A DNA stretch of 19,979 nucleotides from Verrucomicrobia bacterium UBA7008. GTDB taxonomy: Bacteria > Verrucomicrobiota > Kiritimatiellia > RFP12 > UBA1067. The notes under the pieces are model-generated. The model worked only from the letters and a program-made list of their open reading frames with translations. It did no database searches and was not told where the DNA came from. Where the stretch lies: positions 1-19,979 of the forward strand of contig DJXI01000063.1 in assembly GCA_002449695.1 (NCBI GenBank). Direction: 5' to 3'. Numbering within the stretch: position 1 is the first letter of the stretch; each line of letters begins with the position of its first letter. Positions 1 to 12,282 of the stretch are shown here, one piece after another. A program made the position numbers and the translations under genes.

Positions 1-25
1 CACATCCCGAAACGCACTTCAGCCT

Positions 26-1219
26 TTATCCATGCGGGTGCGGCGCATTTCCGCAATCAAAAAATGGGTAAACTCCAGGGATGGATTCGGTCCCGGGACG
101 CGCCGTGACGCGCTCGACGCGCGTGCCGAGCGAGCAGATGATGTCGTAGGCGTGCGTGCCCTTCAAGGCCGCCCAGTCGTCGGGCGTGATCGTGTCGTCG
201 CCGCAGCGGCCGAAGCAGATCACCTCGTCGCCCGCCTTCACGTCCGCGACGTCCGTCACGTCCACCGTCGTGTAGTCCATCGAGATGCGCCCGACGATCT
301 TGCACCGCTTCCCGCCGATGAACACGAAGCCGCGGTTCGTCAGCGCGAGCGGCAGGCCGTCCGCATACCCCGCCGAGATCGTCGCGATCCGCGTCGGCTG
401 CGCGAGGCACCACGTGCGCCCGTAGCCGAGCGTCGTGCCCGCCGGCAGCTCGCGCACCTGCGCGACGCGCGTCTTCAGCGTCAGGACCGGCTCGACCTTC
501 AGCGCCTTGCGGCCGTTCGGATCGAAGCTGCCGTGCAGGTTGATGCCCGTGCGCACCATCGTGAACGGCGCCCGGGCCGTCTCGGGGAAGTTGTTGATCG
601 CGTCGCTCGCGGCCATGTGGATCTTCCGGAACGCGAACCCCTCCTGCCGCGCCGCCGCGACGAGCGCCCTGAAGCGCGCGATCTGCGCCCTGGTGAACGG
701 GTCCTTCGGCTCGTACGCCATCGGGCAGTGCGAGAAGATCCCTTCGCAGTCGAGGTTCGGGAGCGCGCGCACCGCGCGCATCACGTCGAGCGCCTCGTCC
801 GCGAGGATCCCGAGCCGCCCCATGCCCGTGTCGATCTTGAAGTGGACCTTCGCCGTCGTCCGCGCGCGGACCGCCGCGGCCGAGATGCGCCGCGCCGTCG
901 CGAGGTCCGTCACCGGCAGCGTCACGCCCGCCCGGACCATCGGCGCGATCTCGTCGGGCAGGATGCTGGAGAGGATCTGCACGGACGGCCGCTCGCCGCG
1001 GAAGACGCGCAAGAGCTCCCTCGCCTCGTGCGGCTCGGCGACGCCGAATTCGCGGCAGCCCGCCGCGAAGAGCGCCTGCGCGTAGCGCTCGACGCCCAGC
1101 CCGTACGCGTTCGCCTTGAGGACGCACAGCACCTTCAGCGGCGCGACGCGCGCGCAGATCCGCGCGTAGTTGCGCACGAGCGCCGCGAGATCGATTTCAA
1201 CCTGGACTCTTCTTTTCAT
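26..1219 (-). CDS. alr: Alanine racemase
   Basis: PLP-dependent racemase that converts L-alanine to D-alanine for peptidoglycan synthesis in the cytoplasm. The 397-residue product has the PLP-lysine motif KANAYG (Lys35), the KIDTGMGRLG segment (about 128-137), the second catalytic base in AGYADG (Tyr285) and the family motif GRISMDY (310-316). Length is normal for the family, with about 20 extra residues after the usual end. The start was set at the ATG at 1219 because the protein then begins MKRRVQVEIDL, the typical first beta strand; the open frame continues upstream but only as hslO in another frame. The ATG overlaps the hslO stop as ATGA, so translation is probably coupled. It is the last gene of the ybeY-OMP-hslO-alr group. 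Identity is certain. Confidence 0.97.
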   Translation of the reverse strand: MKRRVQVEIDLAALVRNYARICARVAPLKVLCVLKANAYGLGVERYAQALFAAGCREFGVAEPHEARELLRVFRGERPSVQILSSILPDEIAPMVRAGVTLPVTDLATARRISAAAVRARTTAKVHFKIDTGMGRLGILADEALDVMRAVRALPNLDCEGIFSHCPMAYEPKDPFTRAQIARFRALVAAARQEGFAFRKIHMAASDAINNFPETARAPFTMVRTGINLHGSFDPNGRKALKVEPVLTLKTRVAQVRELPAGTTLGYGRTWCLAQPTRIATISAGYADGLPLALTNRGFVFIGGKRCKIVGRISMDYTTVDVTDVADVKAGDEVICFGRCGDDTITPDDWAALKGTHAYDIICSLGTRVERVTARPGTESIPGVYPFFDCGNAPHPHG

Positions 1220-2013
1220 TTCGTCTTCACGCTCCATGTCCTGCCGCACATGTGGCAGGTGATGTCGATGGTCGGCGGCAGATCCGCGCGCTCCGCCGCG
1301 CTGAGCGCGCCGAGCATCGCCGCCGCGCGCTCCGGCGAGCAGCGGCACGCGAACGCGAGCGGTGCCGTCTTCCGGAGTTCCGCGCGCGCGAGTCCCAGCC
1401 GCGAAAGGATCGTCCGCGACGCGACCGCGAGATTCGCCGCGCCCCTGCGGTCCGCGAGCGCCGCCGTCAGCTCCGCCACCGACGCCGTCGAATCCGGCAG
1501 CGCCTCGATCATCACGCCGCGCGCATATGTCACCTCAACCTCGTCCGTCACCGCCGCGTCGAGGAGGATGCACGCCTTGCGCTGGAGCGAGCCCGCCAGA
1601 TACCCGTCGAGCGAATTGGAAATCCCCTGCGAGAGGATGCGCCCCGGCACCGACCGCGTCACCTGCAGCTGCCGCTCGCCGACGACCTTCTTCACGTCGG
1701 GCGTCCCGAGCCCGTCGAAGTCGTCCAGCACCTTGCGCTCCGTGTAGCCGCGCAGCGTCCCTTCGCGCGTGCATTCGACGTTGAAGCCGCCGAGCGGCCC
1801 CTTGCACTTCATCTGCAGGCTGACCGTCTCGCCCTCCTCGCTCGTCTCGCCGCCCAGGAGCGCCACCGCCGCGAGCGCCTTCGCGAGGAAATGCGCGCTC
1901 GTCGGCCCCGCGAGGTGCCCGCGCGCCAGTTCCTGCGCGGCCGCCGTCACGTCGACGATCGTCACCGCGACCTTCCGCTCCGCCTCATACCATTCTTCCC
2001 GACCGTTCTTCAT
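1216..2013 (-). CDS. hslO: Hsp33 redox-regulated holdase chaperone
   Basis: Cytoplasmic chaperone that is switched on by oxidation: zinc release and disulfide formation in the C-terminal domain expose a binding site for unfolded proteins. The 265-residue product shows the Hsp33 N-terminal domain (for example GPLGGFNVE, VPGRILSQGISNSLDGYL) and the four C-terminal zinc ligands in the family pattern CxC...CxxC: Cys223, Cys225, Cys253 and Cys256, ending ITCHMCGRTW. Length is slightly below the E. coli protein (about 290). The start at 2013 has a good AAGGAG ribosome site and lies 11 bases after the stop of the outer membrane protein gene. The stop overlaps alr. Sharing a unit with an envelope protein and alr is more likely genomic packing than a functional link. 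Confidence 0.96.
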   Translation of the reverse strand: MKNGREEWYEAERKVAVTIVDVTAAAQELARGHLAGPTSAHFLAKALAAVALLGGETSEEGETVSLQMKCKGPLGGFNVECTREGTLRGYTERKVLDDFDGLGTPDVKKVVGERQLQVTRSVPGRILSQGISNSLDGYLAGSLQRKACILLDAAVTDEVEVTYARGVMIEALPDSTASVAELTAALADRRGAANLAVASRTILSRLGLARAELRKTAPLAFACRCSPERAAAMLGALSAAERADLPPTIDITCHMCGRTWSVKTK

Positions 2014-2024
2014 CGTCTCCTTCC

Positions 2025-2528
2025 TCAGAACGAATACTGCACGCCGACCGCGAGCGTGTGGACCGTCTCGACGCGCCGCTCCAGCCCCAGCGTGAAATCG
2101 GCGTCGAACCGCAGCGCCCAGCTGTCGGTCAGATAGTAGAGCGCGCCGACGCCGGCGGACGGGCCGGCCTCGCCGTCCGCGAGCCAGCCGCGCGCGCCCG
2201 CCGTCACGAACGGATCGAACCGCTCGTAGCCGAAGAGCCTGCCGAATTCCTCGAACCCCTGGAGGTGCCAGAGCCCGCGCACCGCGAGGCCGACCTTGTT
2301 CTCCAGCACCGCCACTTCGCCGTCGAGCGCCACCGTGTCGGTGAAGTAATAGCCGACGCGCAGCGCGCCGCCGCCGCGCCGCCGCAGGTCGCCGCCGCCC
2401 TGCGGCAGGACGAGCGCGCCCGCCGCGCCCGCGTACCGGCGGTCGAAGTCAAAGTCCGCGTCCGTTCCGCCGAAGCCGGCGAACGCGCACGCGGCGGCTA
2501 GGAACGCGCACAGAATTCGTGGAGCCAT
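2025..2528 (-). CDS. Small outer membrane beta-barrel protein
   Basis: A 167-residue exported protein of unknown function. It starts with a short hydrophobic signal peptide (MAPRILCAFLAAACAFAG), then shows alternating hydrophobic/polar strands rich in Gly and aromatic residues (GALRVGYYF, VGLAVRGLWHL, FVTAGARGWL, SWALRFDADFTLGL, HTLAVGVQYSF) and ends in Phe, the usual C-terminal signal for the BAM complex. The size suits an eight-stranded OmpA/OmpW-like barrel; I cannot name the family further. The ATG lies inside the 3' end of ybeY in another frame (31-base overlap), preceded by AGAAGGGAA as ribosome site. It is followed 11 bases later by hslO. The barrel call is from composition and pattern, not a named domain match. 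Confidence 0.75.
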   Translation of the reverse strand: MAPRILCAFLAAACAFAGFGGTDADFDFDRRYAGAAGALVLPQGGGDLRRRGGGALRVGYYFTDTVALDGEVAVLENKVGLAVRGLWHLQGFEEFGRLFGYERFDPFVTAGARGWLADGEAGPSAGVGALYYLTDSWALRFDADFTLGLERRVETVHTLAVGVQYSF

Positions 2529-2956
2529 TTCAATTCCCTTCTGCGCATGCGCGCGTAGTCGCGCGGCGAAAAGTCGTCCGCGCCCGACAGGTGATCCATT
2601 CCGTGCGCGACGTAGAGAAGCAGTTCCTTCGCCGCCGACCAGCCCGCGCGTTTCGGCGCGGCGGTGCGCGCGCGCACGGCGTTGACGTACAGTTCGCCGT
2701 AGACGCCGGCCGGTTCGCCCGGCAGCGCGTCGTAGCCCTGCGTCGTCACGTCGGTCGGCCCGTCCGCGCCGTTGATCGCGCGGTGCGTCTCGGCGGAGAA
2801 CGCGTCGTCCTGGAGAATGACGGTGACGGCGCAGAACGGCCGGCCGCAGCGCGCCGACGAACGTGCGGCGAAAAACGCGGCCGCGCGGCGGATGTCGGCC
2901 TTCGTCAGCCCCGTCCCGCGCGGCAGAACGCCGTCAACTGTCACCTGACATGTCAT
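2498..2956 (-). CDS. ybeY: Divergent YbeY endoribonuclease (rRNA maturation)
   Basis: YbeY is a single-domain metalloendonuclease for 16S rRNA 3' maturation and 70S quality control. The 152-residue product has the expected size, the first strand QVTVDGVL, a PTDV element (67-70), a GELYVN strand (87-92) matching the family's GDIVI, and the metal motif HGMDHLSGADD (118-128). Normal YbeY has H-x3-H-x5-H here; the third His is replaced by Asp128, and the PTDVLSFP motif reads PTDVTTQG. The start at 2956 was chosen because it reproduces the family N-terminus; an ATG at 2974 would put the promoter inside the gene. No Shine-Dalgarno sequence precedes it and a -10 element ends exactly 6 bases upstream, so the mRNA may be leaderless. 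It heads the group ybeY-OMP-hslO-alr. Confidence 0.82.
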   Translation of the reverse strand: MTCQVTVDGVLPRGTGLTKADIRRAAAFFAARSSARCGRPFCAVTVILQDDAFSAETHRAINGADGPTDVTTQGYDALPGEPAGVYGELYVNAVRARTAAPKRAGWSAAKELLLYVAHGMDHLSGADDFSPRDYARMRRRELKWLHEFCARS

Positions 2957-2962
2957 GCGGAT

Positions 2963-2971
2963 AGTATAGCA
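2963..2971 (-). promoter_or_regulatory. Extended -10 promoter of ybeY unit (TGCTATACT)
   Basis: On the minus strand the gap between the VWA gene stop and ybeY reads AATGTGCTATACTATCCGC followed by ATG. TGCTATACT fits an extended sigma-70 -10 element (TGnTATAAT). No convincing -35 box is visible. With the hexamer at 2963-2968 the start point predicted by standard spacing is base 2956, the A of the ybeY ATG. Confidence 0.65.
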
Positions 2972-2988
2972 CATTCCCCGTCCAGCCG

Positions 2989-4035
2989 CTAGACCCGGCG
3001 CGCGGCGGCCATCGACAGCGAGACGGCGACGAGCACGAGCAGCGCGCCCGCGAGCAGGAAGGACGCGAAGTGCTCGTCCCAGCGGTCCCACGCGTCGGCC
3101 TCCAGCTGCGTCTTCTCCAGCTGGTCGATCTCTTCGAGCGCGGCTTCGAGCGCGGCGCGGTCGTTGACGGCGAAGTAGCGGCCGCCCGTCTTTTCGGCGA
3201 TCGACTTCAGCTGCTGCTCGTCGAACGTCATGTCGGCGTACTGCACGACGCGCCGCCCGAAGAAGTCGGTGCCGAAGATCGGCGTGCGGCGCGCCTTCGT
3301 GCCGATGCCGATCGCATAGACCTTGATGCCGAGCTTCGCCGCGCTCGCCGCCGCCTCGTCCGGCTCGACCGCGCCCGTGTTCGAGACGCCGTCCGACAGG
3401 AGAATGACGATCTTCGACTTCGGCTGCGCGTCCTTCAGGCGCAGGAGCGCCGTCGCGAGGCCGTCGCCGATGGCCGTCATCTGCTCGTCGCGGGCGATGG
3501 CGCGCCCCTGCGCGTCGACGGCGATGGAGGGAATCTCCACGCCCTTGAGGACGTTCAGGAGCGCGGCGTGGTCGGCCGTCAGCGGCGCGCGCGTCGCGGC
3601 GTAGCCGCCGAAGGTGACGAGGCCGATCAGGTCGTCGGGCCGCTTCTCGACGAATTCCGCAAAGAGCTTCTTGACGACGGCGAGGCGCGTCGTCTCGAGC
3701 GAAAACTTCTCGCCCACGGGCGTGAGGTCCAGCGCCTCCATCGAACCCGACACGTCCACCGTCATCGCGATGGCGATGGCGTCGACGCTGCGCTTCTCGT
3801 GCGCGAGCGGCGTGCGCGGGCGCGCGGCCGCCACGACGAGGAGCGCGAGCCCCGCCAGGAGGAGATACGGCGTGAGCGCGGCCACGTGCGCGCGCCAGCC
3901 CGCCGTCTTCGCCGGCAGGCGCGCAATCGCCGAAAAGCGGATCGCCCCCGAACGGCGCGCGCGCCGCAGGAGCCGCCACGCGGCGAAGGCGAGCGGCAGC
4001 GCGAAGAGGAGCATCCAAGGATGCGCGAGCGTCAT
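2989..4035 (-). CDS. BatA-like VWA-domain membrane protein
   Basis: A 348-residue inner membrane protein with a von Willebrand A domain facing the periplasm or cytoplasmic face, as in BatA of the Bacteroides aerotolerance operon. Two N-terminal membrane segments (about 7-22 and 53-71) precede the VWA domain (about 84-270), which has an intact MIDAS start DVSGS (94-98), TAIGDG and the strand-loop LLSDGVSNTG. A third membrane segment lies at about 322-342. The start at 4035 overlaps the stop of the upstream BatD-like gene as ATGA and has a near-perfect AAAGGAGGTG ribosome site. It closes the moxR-DUF58-BatD-like-BatA cassette; no second VWA/TPR gene (BatB/BatC) follows. The exact role of such cassettes (stress tolerance, assembly of metal enzymes or envelope processes) is not settled for this lineage. 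Confidence 0.88.
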   Translation of the reverse strand: MTLAHPWMLLFALPLAFAAWRLLRRARRSGAIRFSAIARLPAKTAGWRAHVAALTPYLLLAGLALLVVAAARPRTPLAHEKRSVDAIAIAMTVDVSGSMEALDLTPVGEKFSLETTRLAVVKKLFAEFVEKRPDDLIGLVTFGGYAATRAPLTADHAALLNVLKGVEIPSIAVDAQGRAIARDEQMTAIGDGLATALLRLKDAQPKSKIVILLSDGVSNTGAVEPDEAAASAAKLGIKVYAIGIGTKARRTPIFGTDFFGRRVVQYADMTFDEQQLKSIAEKTGGRYFAVNDRAALEAALEEIDQLEKTQLEADAWDRWDEHFASFLLAGALLVLVAVSLSMAAARRV

Positions 4036-4892
4036 GCGCGCACCTCCTTTCCGGCGGCCGTCTGGCTGTCGCCCGTCAGGTACGTGCGCGCGGCGGCCGT
4101 CGCCTCGTCCGCCATCTCCGGCGTCGCCTCGACGCCCGCGAACTTGACCATGTCGGCGGACTCGAGGAACGCGCGCAGGTCGTCGGAGCGGAATTCGCGC
4201 AGGAATTCCTCGGTCGTCAGGTGCGGCGCCCGGATGCCGTACTTGCGCTGGACGTAGCGGCGCACGACCATCGTCAGCTCCACGTAGAAGTCCTTGTATT
4301 TCCCGCGCCCGGGGAGCCCCTTCCGGATCAGCCGGTCGAGCTCCGCCCAGGCGCGCTCGATCGGGCTCATGCGGTGCTCCTTCACGCGGCGGACGAGGAA
4401 ACGCGCGAGGGCGACGAGCCCCGCGACGACGAGCGCGGCGACGAGGAGCGCGAGCGCGACGAAACCGACGAGCTTCAGGCTCAGGGGCGGCAGGTCCTTC
4501 TTCGGATCGGTCTCGATGCCGCCCGTCACCGCCTCGCGCGCGGGCGGCGGATCGAAGTAGACGGCGCCGGTGTAGAAGTCGCCGACGACGAGCGGCGCGA
4601 TGCGGTAGACGCGCGCGCACGGCTCGGGGACGAGCTTCCAGTTGACGACCTGCGTCACCGCGCCGTCCTTCGCGACGACGGGCTCCTCCGCGAACTCCTC
4701 GGCGAGCGAGAAGCCCTGCACGCGCGCGCGCAGGTCGGGCGGCGCGACGGCCGCGCCCTTCGGCGTCGTCAAGGTCAGCGTCACGAACACGCTGCGCGCG
4801 GGGTCGATCCCCGTCGTCTCCGACTCCAGCTTGAAATCGATGCCGCCTTTCTGCATCGTCAGGAGCGTCGCCGCAATCAGCAATAGGGACAT
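4032..4892 (-). CDS. BatD-like / DUF4381-like membrane protein of the MoxR cassette
   Basis: A 286-residue membrane protein. It has a short hydrophobic N-terminus (1-13, signal peptide or anchor), a beta-rich extracytoplasmic part (about 15-135; DPARSVFVTLTLTTP resembles the BatD start), one strong membrane helix (about 139-167) followed by basic residues (RRVKEHR), and a cytoplasmic helical tail (about 172-286) with the PIERAWAELDRLI...DFYVELTMVVRRYVQRKYG pattern found in BatD/DUF4381 partners of VWA proteins. Start at 4892 follows a strong GAGGAGGG ribosome site, 73 bases after the DUF58 stop. It sits between DUF58 and BatA with a stop/start overlap to the latter, so the three products probably form one membrane complex with MoxR. 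Family assignment rests on topology, position and tail pattern. Confidence 0.7.
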   Translation of the reverse strand: MSLLLIAATLLTMQKGGIDFKLESETTGIDPARSVFVTLTLTTPKGAAVAPPDLRARVQGFSLAEEFAEEPVVAKDGAVTQVVNWKLVPEPCARVYRIAPLVVGDFYTGAVYFDPPPAREAVTGGIETDPKKDLPPLSLKLVGFVALALLVAALVVAGLVALARFLVRRVKEHRMSPIERAWAELDRLIRKGLPGRGKYKDFYVELTMVVRRYVQRKYGIRAPHLTTEEFLREFRSDDLRAFLESADMVKFAGVEATPEMADEATAAARTYLTGDSQTAAGKEVRA

Positions 4893-4965
4893 TCTATCCT
4901 CGCCCTCCTCTGCCTGTCATCCTGTTCAGTACCATAACCGAGCCTTCCGCGACCTGCGCCTGTTG

Positions 4966-5871
4966 TTACCGCTTGCGGGCGCGGCGCTTGAAAAGCGCGC
5001 GCACGTCGTCGATGTACGGGCGGTCGGTCGCCAGGTGCAGCGTGTCGATGCCCGTCTTGGCGAAGAACCGCCGCGCCGTCGCCTCCGCCTCGTCCGCCGC
5101 CGCCGCAAACGCGCGCCGCAGCTTCGCGCTGGACGTGTCGACGAGCACGAGCTCGCCCGTCTCGGGATCCTCCAGCTCGACGAGCCCCACGTCCGGGAGC
5201 GCGCGCTCCGCCGGATCGGCGACCGTCACGCAGACGAGGTCGTGGTGGCGCGCCGTCGCGCGCAGGAGCCGCGCAAACGCATCGTCGCCGCCCTGCTGCA
5301 GAAAGTCCGAGACGAGGAAGACGACGGCCCGCCGCTTCTGCACCTGGTTGAGGAACCGGAGCGCGGCGGGAATGTCGGTGCCGCCCTCCGCGTCCTCGCC
5401 CGCCGCCAGCACCTCGCGCGCCAGCCGCATCACCGAATCGCGCCCCTTGCGCGGCGGGATGTACTTGACGATCCGGTCGGAGAAGAGGACGAGCCCCACC
5501 TTGTCCTGGTTGCGGATCGCCGTCAGCGCCAGAAGCGCCGTCACCTCCGCCGCGAGCTCCGCCTTCGTGCGGCCGCGCGAGCCGTAGCTCTGCGAGCCCG
5601 ACACGTCGACCATGAAGAGCACCGTCAGCTCGCGCTCCTCGCTGTAGCGCTTGATGTAGGGCGCGCCCGTGCGGGCGGTCACGTTCCAGTCGATCGTGCG
5701 CACGTCGTCGCCGACCGCGTAGGGGCGCACCTCGTCGAACTCGACGCCCTGGCCCTTGAACGTCGAATGGTAGTCGCCGCTGAGCTGGTCGTCGATCAGC
5801 TTGTTGGTGAGGATGCGGATCTTCCCCACCTTCGCCATCAGCTCCTGGACGTCTGTCTTGCGCCGCTCCAT
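4966..5871 (-). CDS. DUF58 domain protein, MoxR partner
   Basis: A 301-residue soluble DUF58 protein with an embedded VWA-like fold. The DUF58 signature VRPYAVGDDVRTIDWNVTAR is at about 48-67, followed by YIKRYSEERELTVLFMVDVSGS with the MIDAS DxSxS (89-93). A second conserved aspartate is in VFLVSDFL. No membrane segment is seen, unlike many longer DUF58 proteins. It follows moxR by 73 bases, the usual order in these cassettes, where DUF58 is thought to be a client or adaptor of the MoxR AAA+ ATPase. The spacer and ribosome site upstream consist of a 7-bp purine repeat. Family assignment is firm; cellular role unknown. Confidence 0.92.
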   Translation of the reverse strand: MERRKTDVQELMAKVGKIRILTNKLIDDQLSGDYHSTFKGQGVEFDEVRPYAVGDDVRTIDWNVTARTGAPYIKRYSEERELTVLFMVDVSGSQSYGSRGRTKAELAAEVTALLALTAIRNQDKVGLVLFSDRIVKYIPPRKGRDSVMRLAREVLAAGEDAEGGTDIPAALRFLNQVQKRRAVVFLVSDFLQQGGDDAFARLLRATARHHDLVCVTVADPAERALPDVGLVELEDPETGELVLVDTSSAKLRRAFAAAADEAEATARRFFAKTGIDTLHLATDRPYIDDVRALFKRRARKR

Positions 5872-5880
5872 TCAGCCCTC

Positions 5881-5943
5881 TCCTCTCTCCTTTCTCAACC
5901 TTCCCCTCCCAACTCTCAACTCTCCATTCTCAACTCTCAACTC
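5881..5943 (-). repeat. Heptamer tandem array, consensus GAGTTGA
   Basis: Read on the minus strand, the gap between moxR and DUF58 is nine contiguous 7-base units: GAGTTGA, GAGTTGA, GAATGGA, GAGTTGA, GAGTTGG, GAGGGGA, AGGTTGA, GAAAGGA, GAGAGGA. The units grade from GAGTTGA near moxR to GAGAGGA near the DUF58 start, where they supply the Shine-Dalgarno-like purine tract. Only the 3 bases TGA of the moxR stop plus one A precede the array, and GAGGGCTGA separates it from the ATG. Confidence 0.85.
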
Positions 5944-5944
5944 T

Positions 5945-6906
<962 letters not shown>

Positions 6907-6907
<1 letters not shown>

Positions 6908-8856
6908 TAGGTGTCTCCTTTGATGAAATCCCTGACCATCTCCTTGACGGCGTGCCACTTCACTTGCGGCAGCCGCTTCAGGTCCATTGAAATCTTCAGC
7001 CGCCGCGCGATGACATCCGCGTCGCCGTCGACCGGCAGCGCGCCGCGCACGCGCGCGAGGCAGTCGCGCCAGAGCTGGCGCACGAATTCCTGGAGGATGT
7101 CCGACGGCGTCTGGCCGCTCGCCTGGCTGCGGCCGGCCCCCGCGAGCGCCGCGTCGAACCAGCCGCGCTCGGTGTCGTCGAGCGCGTCCGCGAAATCCGC
7201 GAACAGGTCCTCGCCGGCCGTCGCGCCGTCGCGCCACACCTGGACGAAGCGGCGCGTGAAATCGTGCGCGAAGACGCGGTCGGGCAGAAACTCGCCGACC
7301 TGCCCCGCGAGCGCGCCGTCGCCCTCGTTCGCCATCAGAAACGCCATGAACTCGCGCTCGCGCGCGGGCGGCGGTTCGCGCGATTCGACGCGCGGCGCGT
7401 CCGCCGCGTCGTCCGCCGACGGCTCCGCGTCCGCCGGCGGTTCGTCGTCCGCCGGCGCAGGCACCGTCTCTGCGCCGCTGCGCCGCTGCGCGAGGTCCCG
7501 TCTCCGCGCCGCCTCCGCCGCGACGGCCGCGCGCGCCTTCTCCAGCTCCTCGTTCAGCGCGGCGACGGGCAGCGCGAGCAGCTTCGACGCCTCGTCGACC
7601 ATCGTCGCGCGCAGGATGGCCGACGGGCACGCGGCCACCGTCTCCAGCACCGCGTGCGAAATGCGCGCGACCGCGTCGATCGACTGCGGGTTCGCCTCCT
7701 TCGCCTTTTCCGCGCGGCACTGGAAGCTGACGATCGATTCCGCCGCGTCGATGCGTTGCTGGAGGGCGGCCGCGCCGTGGCGGCGCAGGAAGCTGTCGGG
7801 GTCGTCGCCGTCGGGGAGGCTCACGACGCGCACGGGCAGTTCGCGCGCGAGCAGCAGCCGCGCGACCTTGACCGTCGCTTTGTGGCCGGCCGCGTCGTCG
7901 TCGTACATGAGCAGCGCCGCGTCCGCGACCTTCTTCACCATCTCGGCGTGCTCCTCGGTGAACGCCGTCCCCTGCGAGGCGACGGCCGTCGTGAAACCGC
8001 ACAGGTGCAGGCGGATCGTGTCGATCTGGCCTTCGCAGCAGATGATCTCGCGGTGCGGCGCACGAACGATGGGACCGGCCGCCTTGTCGAAGCCGAAGAG
8101 CACCTGCGACTTCTTGAAGATCGGCGTCTCGGGTGAATTGACGTACTTGCCCGCCTTCTTGTTCTCGACGAGCTGCCGCCCGGAAAACGCCACGACGCGG
8201 CCGCGCCGGTCGCGGATCGTAAACATGAGGCGTCCGCTGAAGCGATGGTAATAGTCGCGAGCATCAGGCACGCCACCCCTTTGCACATCCGGTTGAGCGG
8301 TGAACTTAATCACACCTGCTTCTTCAAGTTCATCAACCGCATAACCGTTTTTTTCCGCCCATTTCAATATCACATCCGAACCAACAGGTGCATAACCAAT
8401 CAAGAAATCTTTCTGCGCCGCATCGCCAAGGTCGCGGCTTTTCAGATAGTCGCGCGCGATCTGCGCCTCTTTCGTCTGCTGGAGGCAACGGTGGTAGAAC
8501 TGCGCGAGTTCGAGCATGAGCGCGTAGAGCCGCTTGCGTCGACCGTCCGCCGGGTCGCTGCGCTCCTCGATCTTGACGCCGCACTGCTCGGCGAGCTTCT
8601 TGACGGCATCGATGTAGCCGAGCCCTTCCATCTTCTGGACGAACTTGATCGCGCCGCCCGCTTCGCCACAGCCAAAGCACTTATAGAAACCTTGCGCCGG
8701 GTGTATGTGGAAGCTCGGCGTCTTCTCGTTGTGAAACGGGCAGCACGCCACATAGTCTGCTCCGGCGCGGCGGATCTGAATGCCATACGAGGCGATCAGG
8801 TCCGCGAGATCGGTGCGGGCCTTGATCTCTTCGATAATCGCCTCCGAGACGGCCAT
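6907..8856 (-). CDS. dnaG: DNA primase
   Basis: Synthesises RNA primers at the replication fork. The 649-residue product has the CHC2 zinc finger (Cys39, His42, Cys60, Cys63), the primase core, and a TOPRIM domain with Glu275 in CCEGQIDTI and the aspartates 319 and 321 in MYDDDAAG. A low-complexity Ala/Pro/Asp/Glu linker (about 455-510) leads to a C-terminal domain (about 510-649) that should bind the replicative helicase. It is longer than the E. coli enzyme (581) mainly through this linker. The start is 13 bases after the purB stop without a clear Shine-Dalgarno sequence, so reinitiation after purB is likely. Residues about 143-203 are encoded by a patch of clearly lower GC with A/T-ending codons, but the frame and the protein are intact. 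Confidence 0.96.
8241..8430 (-). other. Low-GC codon patch within dnaG
   Basis: Bases 8281-8400 contain 53 G or C out of 120 (44%), while a typical dnaG segment such as 7501-7560 has 47 of 60 (78%). Codons in the patch end mostly in A or T (for example GGT TAT GCA CCT GTT GGT). The reading frame is uninterrupted and the protein still looks like DnaG. A weaker patch lies at about 8650-8770. Confidence 0.75.
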
Positions 8857-8869
8857 GACGGGCGGGCTC

Positions 8870-12189
<3,320 letters not shown>

Positions 12190-12238
12190 GTCGTCCCGTT
12201 CCTTTTCTTCTTTTTCTCTTGTTGTTTGATGATTGGTA

Positions 12239-12247
12239 AGTATATCA
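12239..12247 (-). promoter_or_regulatory. Extended -10 promoter of tkt unit (TGATATACT)
   Basis: Minus-strand text TTTTTTGATATACTTACC directly after the stop of the Gfo/Idh gene. TG-A-TATACT matches an extended -10; the predicted start point is near 12232, giving a leader of about 43 nt that is almost free of U near the ATG and A/G-rich. No clear -35 box is seen. Confidence 0.6.
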
Positions 12248-12282
12248 AAAAATCAGCCGTCCTGCCGCCCCCGGAGGCGGCA
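12247..12282 (-). terminator. Possible terminator hairpin at end of Gfo/Idh gene
   Basis: TGCCGCC (12276-12282) can pair with GGCGGCA (12263-12269) around a 6-base loop, and six T residues on the minus strand follow at 12247-12252. The stem ends 10 bases before the T run, too far for a standard intrinsic terminator, and it lies in coding sequence. The T run abuts the next promoter. Confidence 0.25.

Noticed and set aside
32..1747. Plus-strand open frame of 571 codons over alr and hslO
   Set aside because: Shadow of two certain minus-strand genes; the product is low-complexity and Arg-rich.
2957..2974. Alternative ybeY start at 2974 (MCYTIR...)
   Set aside because: It would place the -10 element in coding sequence and add residues not found in the family; no ribosome site supports it.
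2498..4018. 506-codon minus frame as a single fusion gene ending in ybeY
   Set aside because: Its N-terminal two thirds is a shadow of the BatA gene; only the last 152 codons are real, and a promoter separates the two.
6911..8251. Plus-strand open frame opposite dnaG, Ser/Ala/Arg-rich
   Set aside because: No recognisable domain and dnaG is intact in the other direction.
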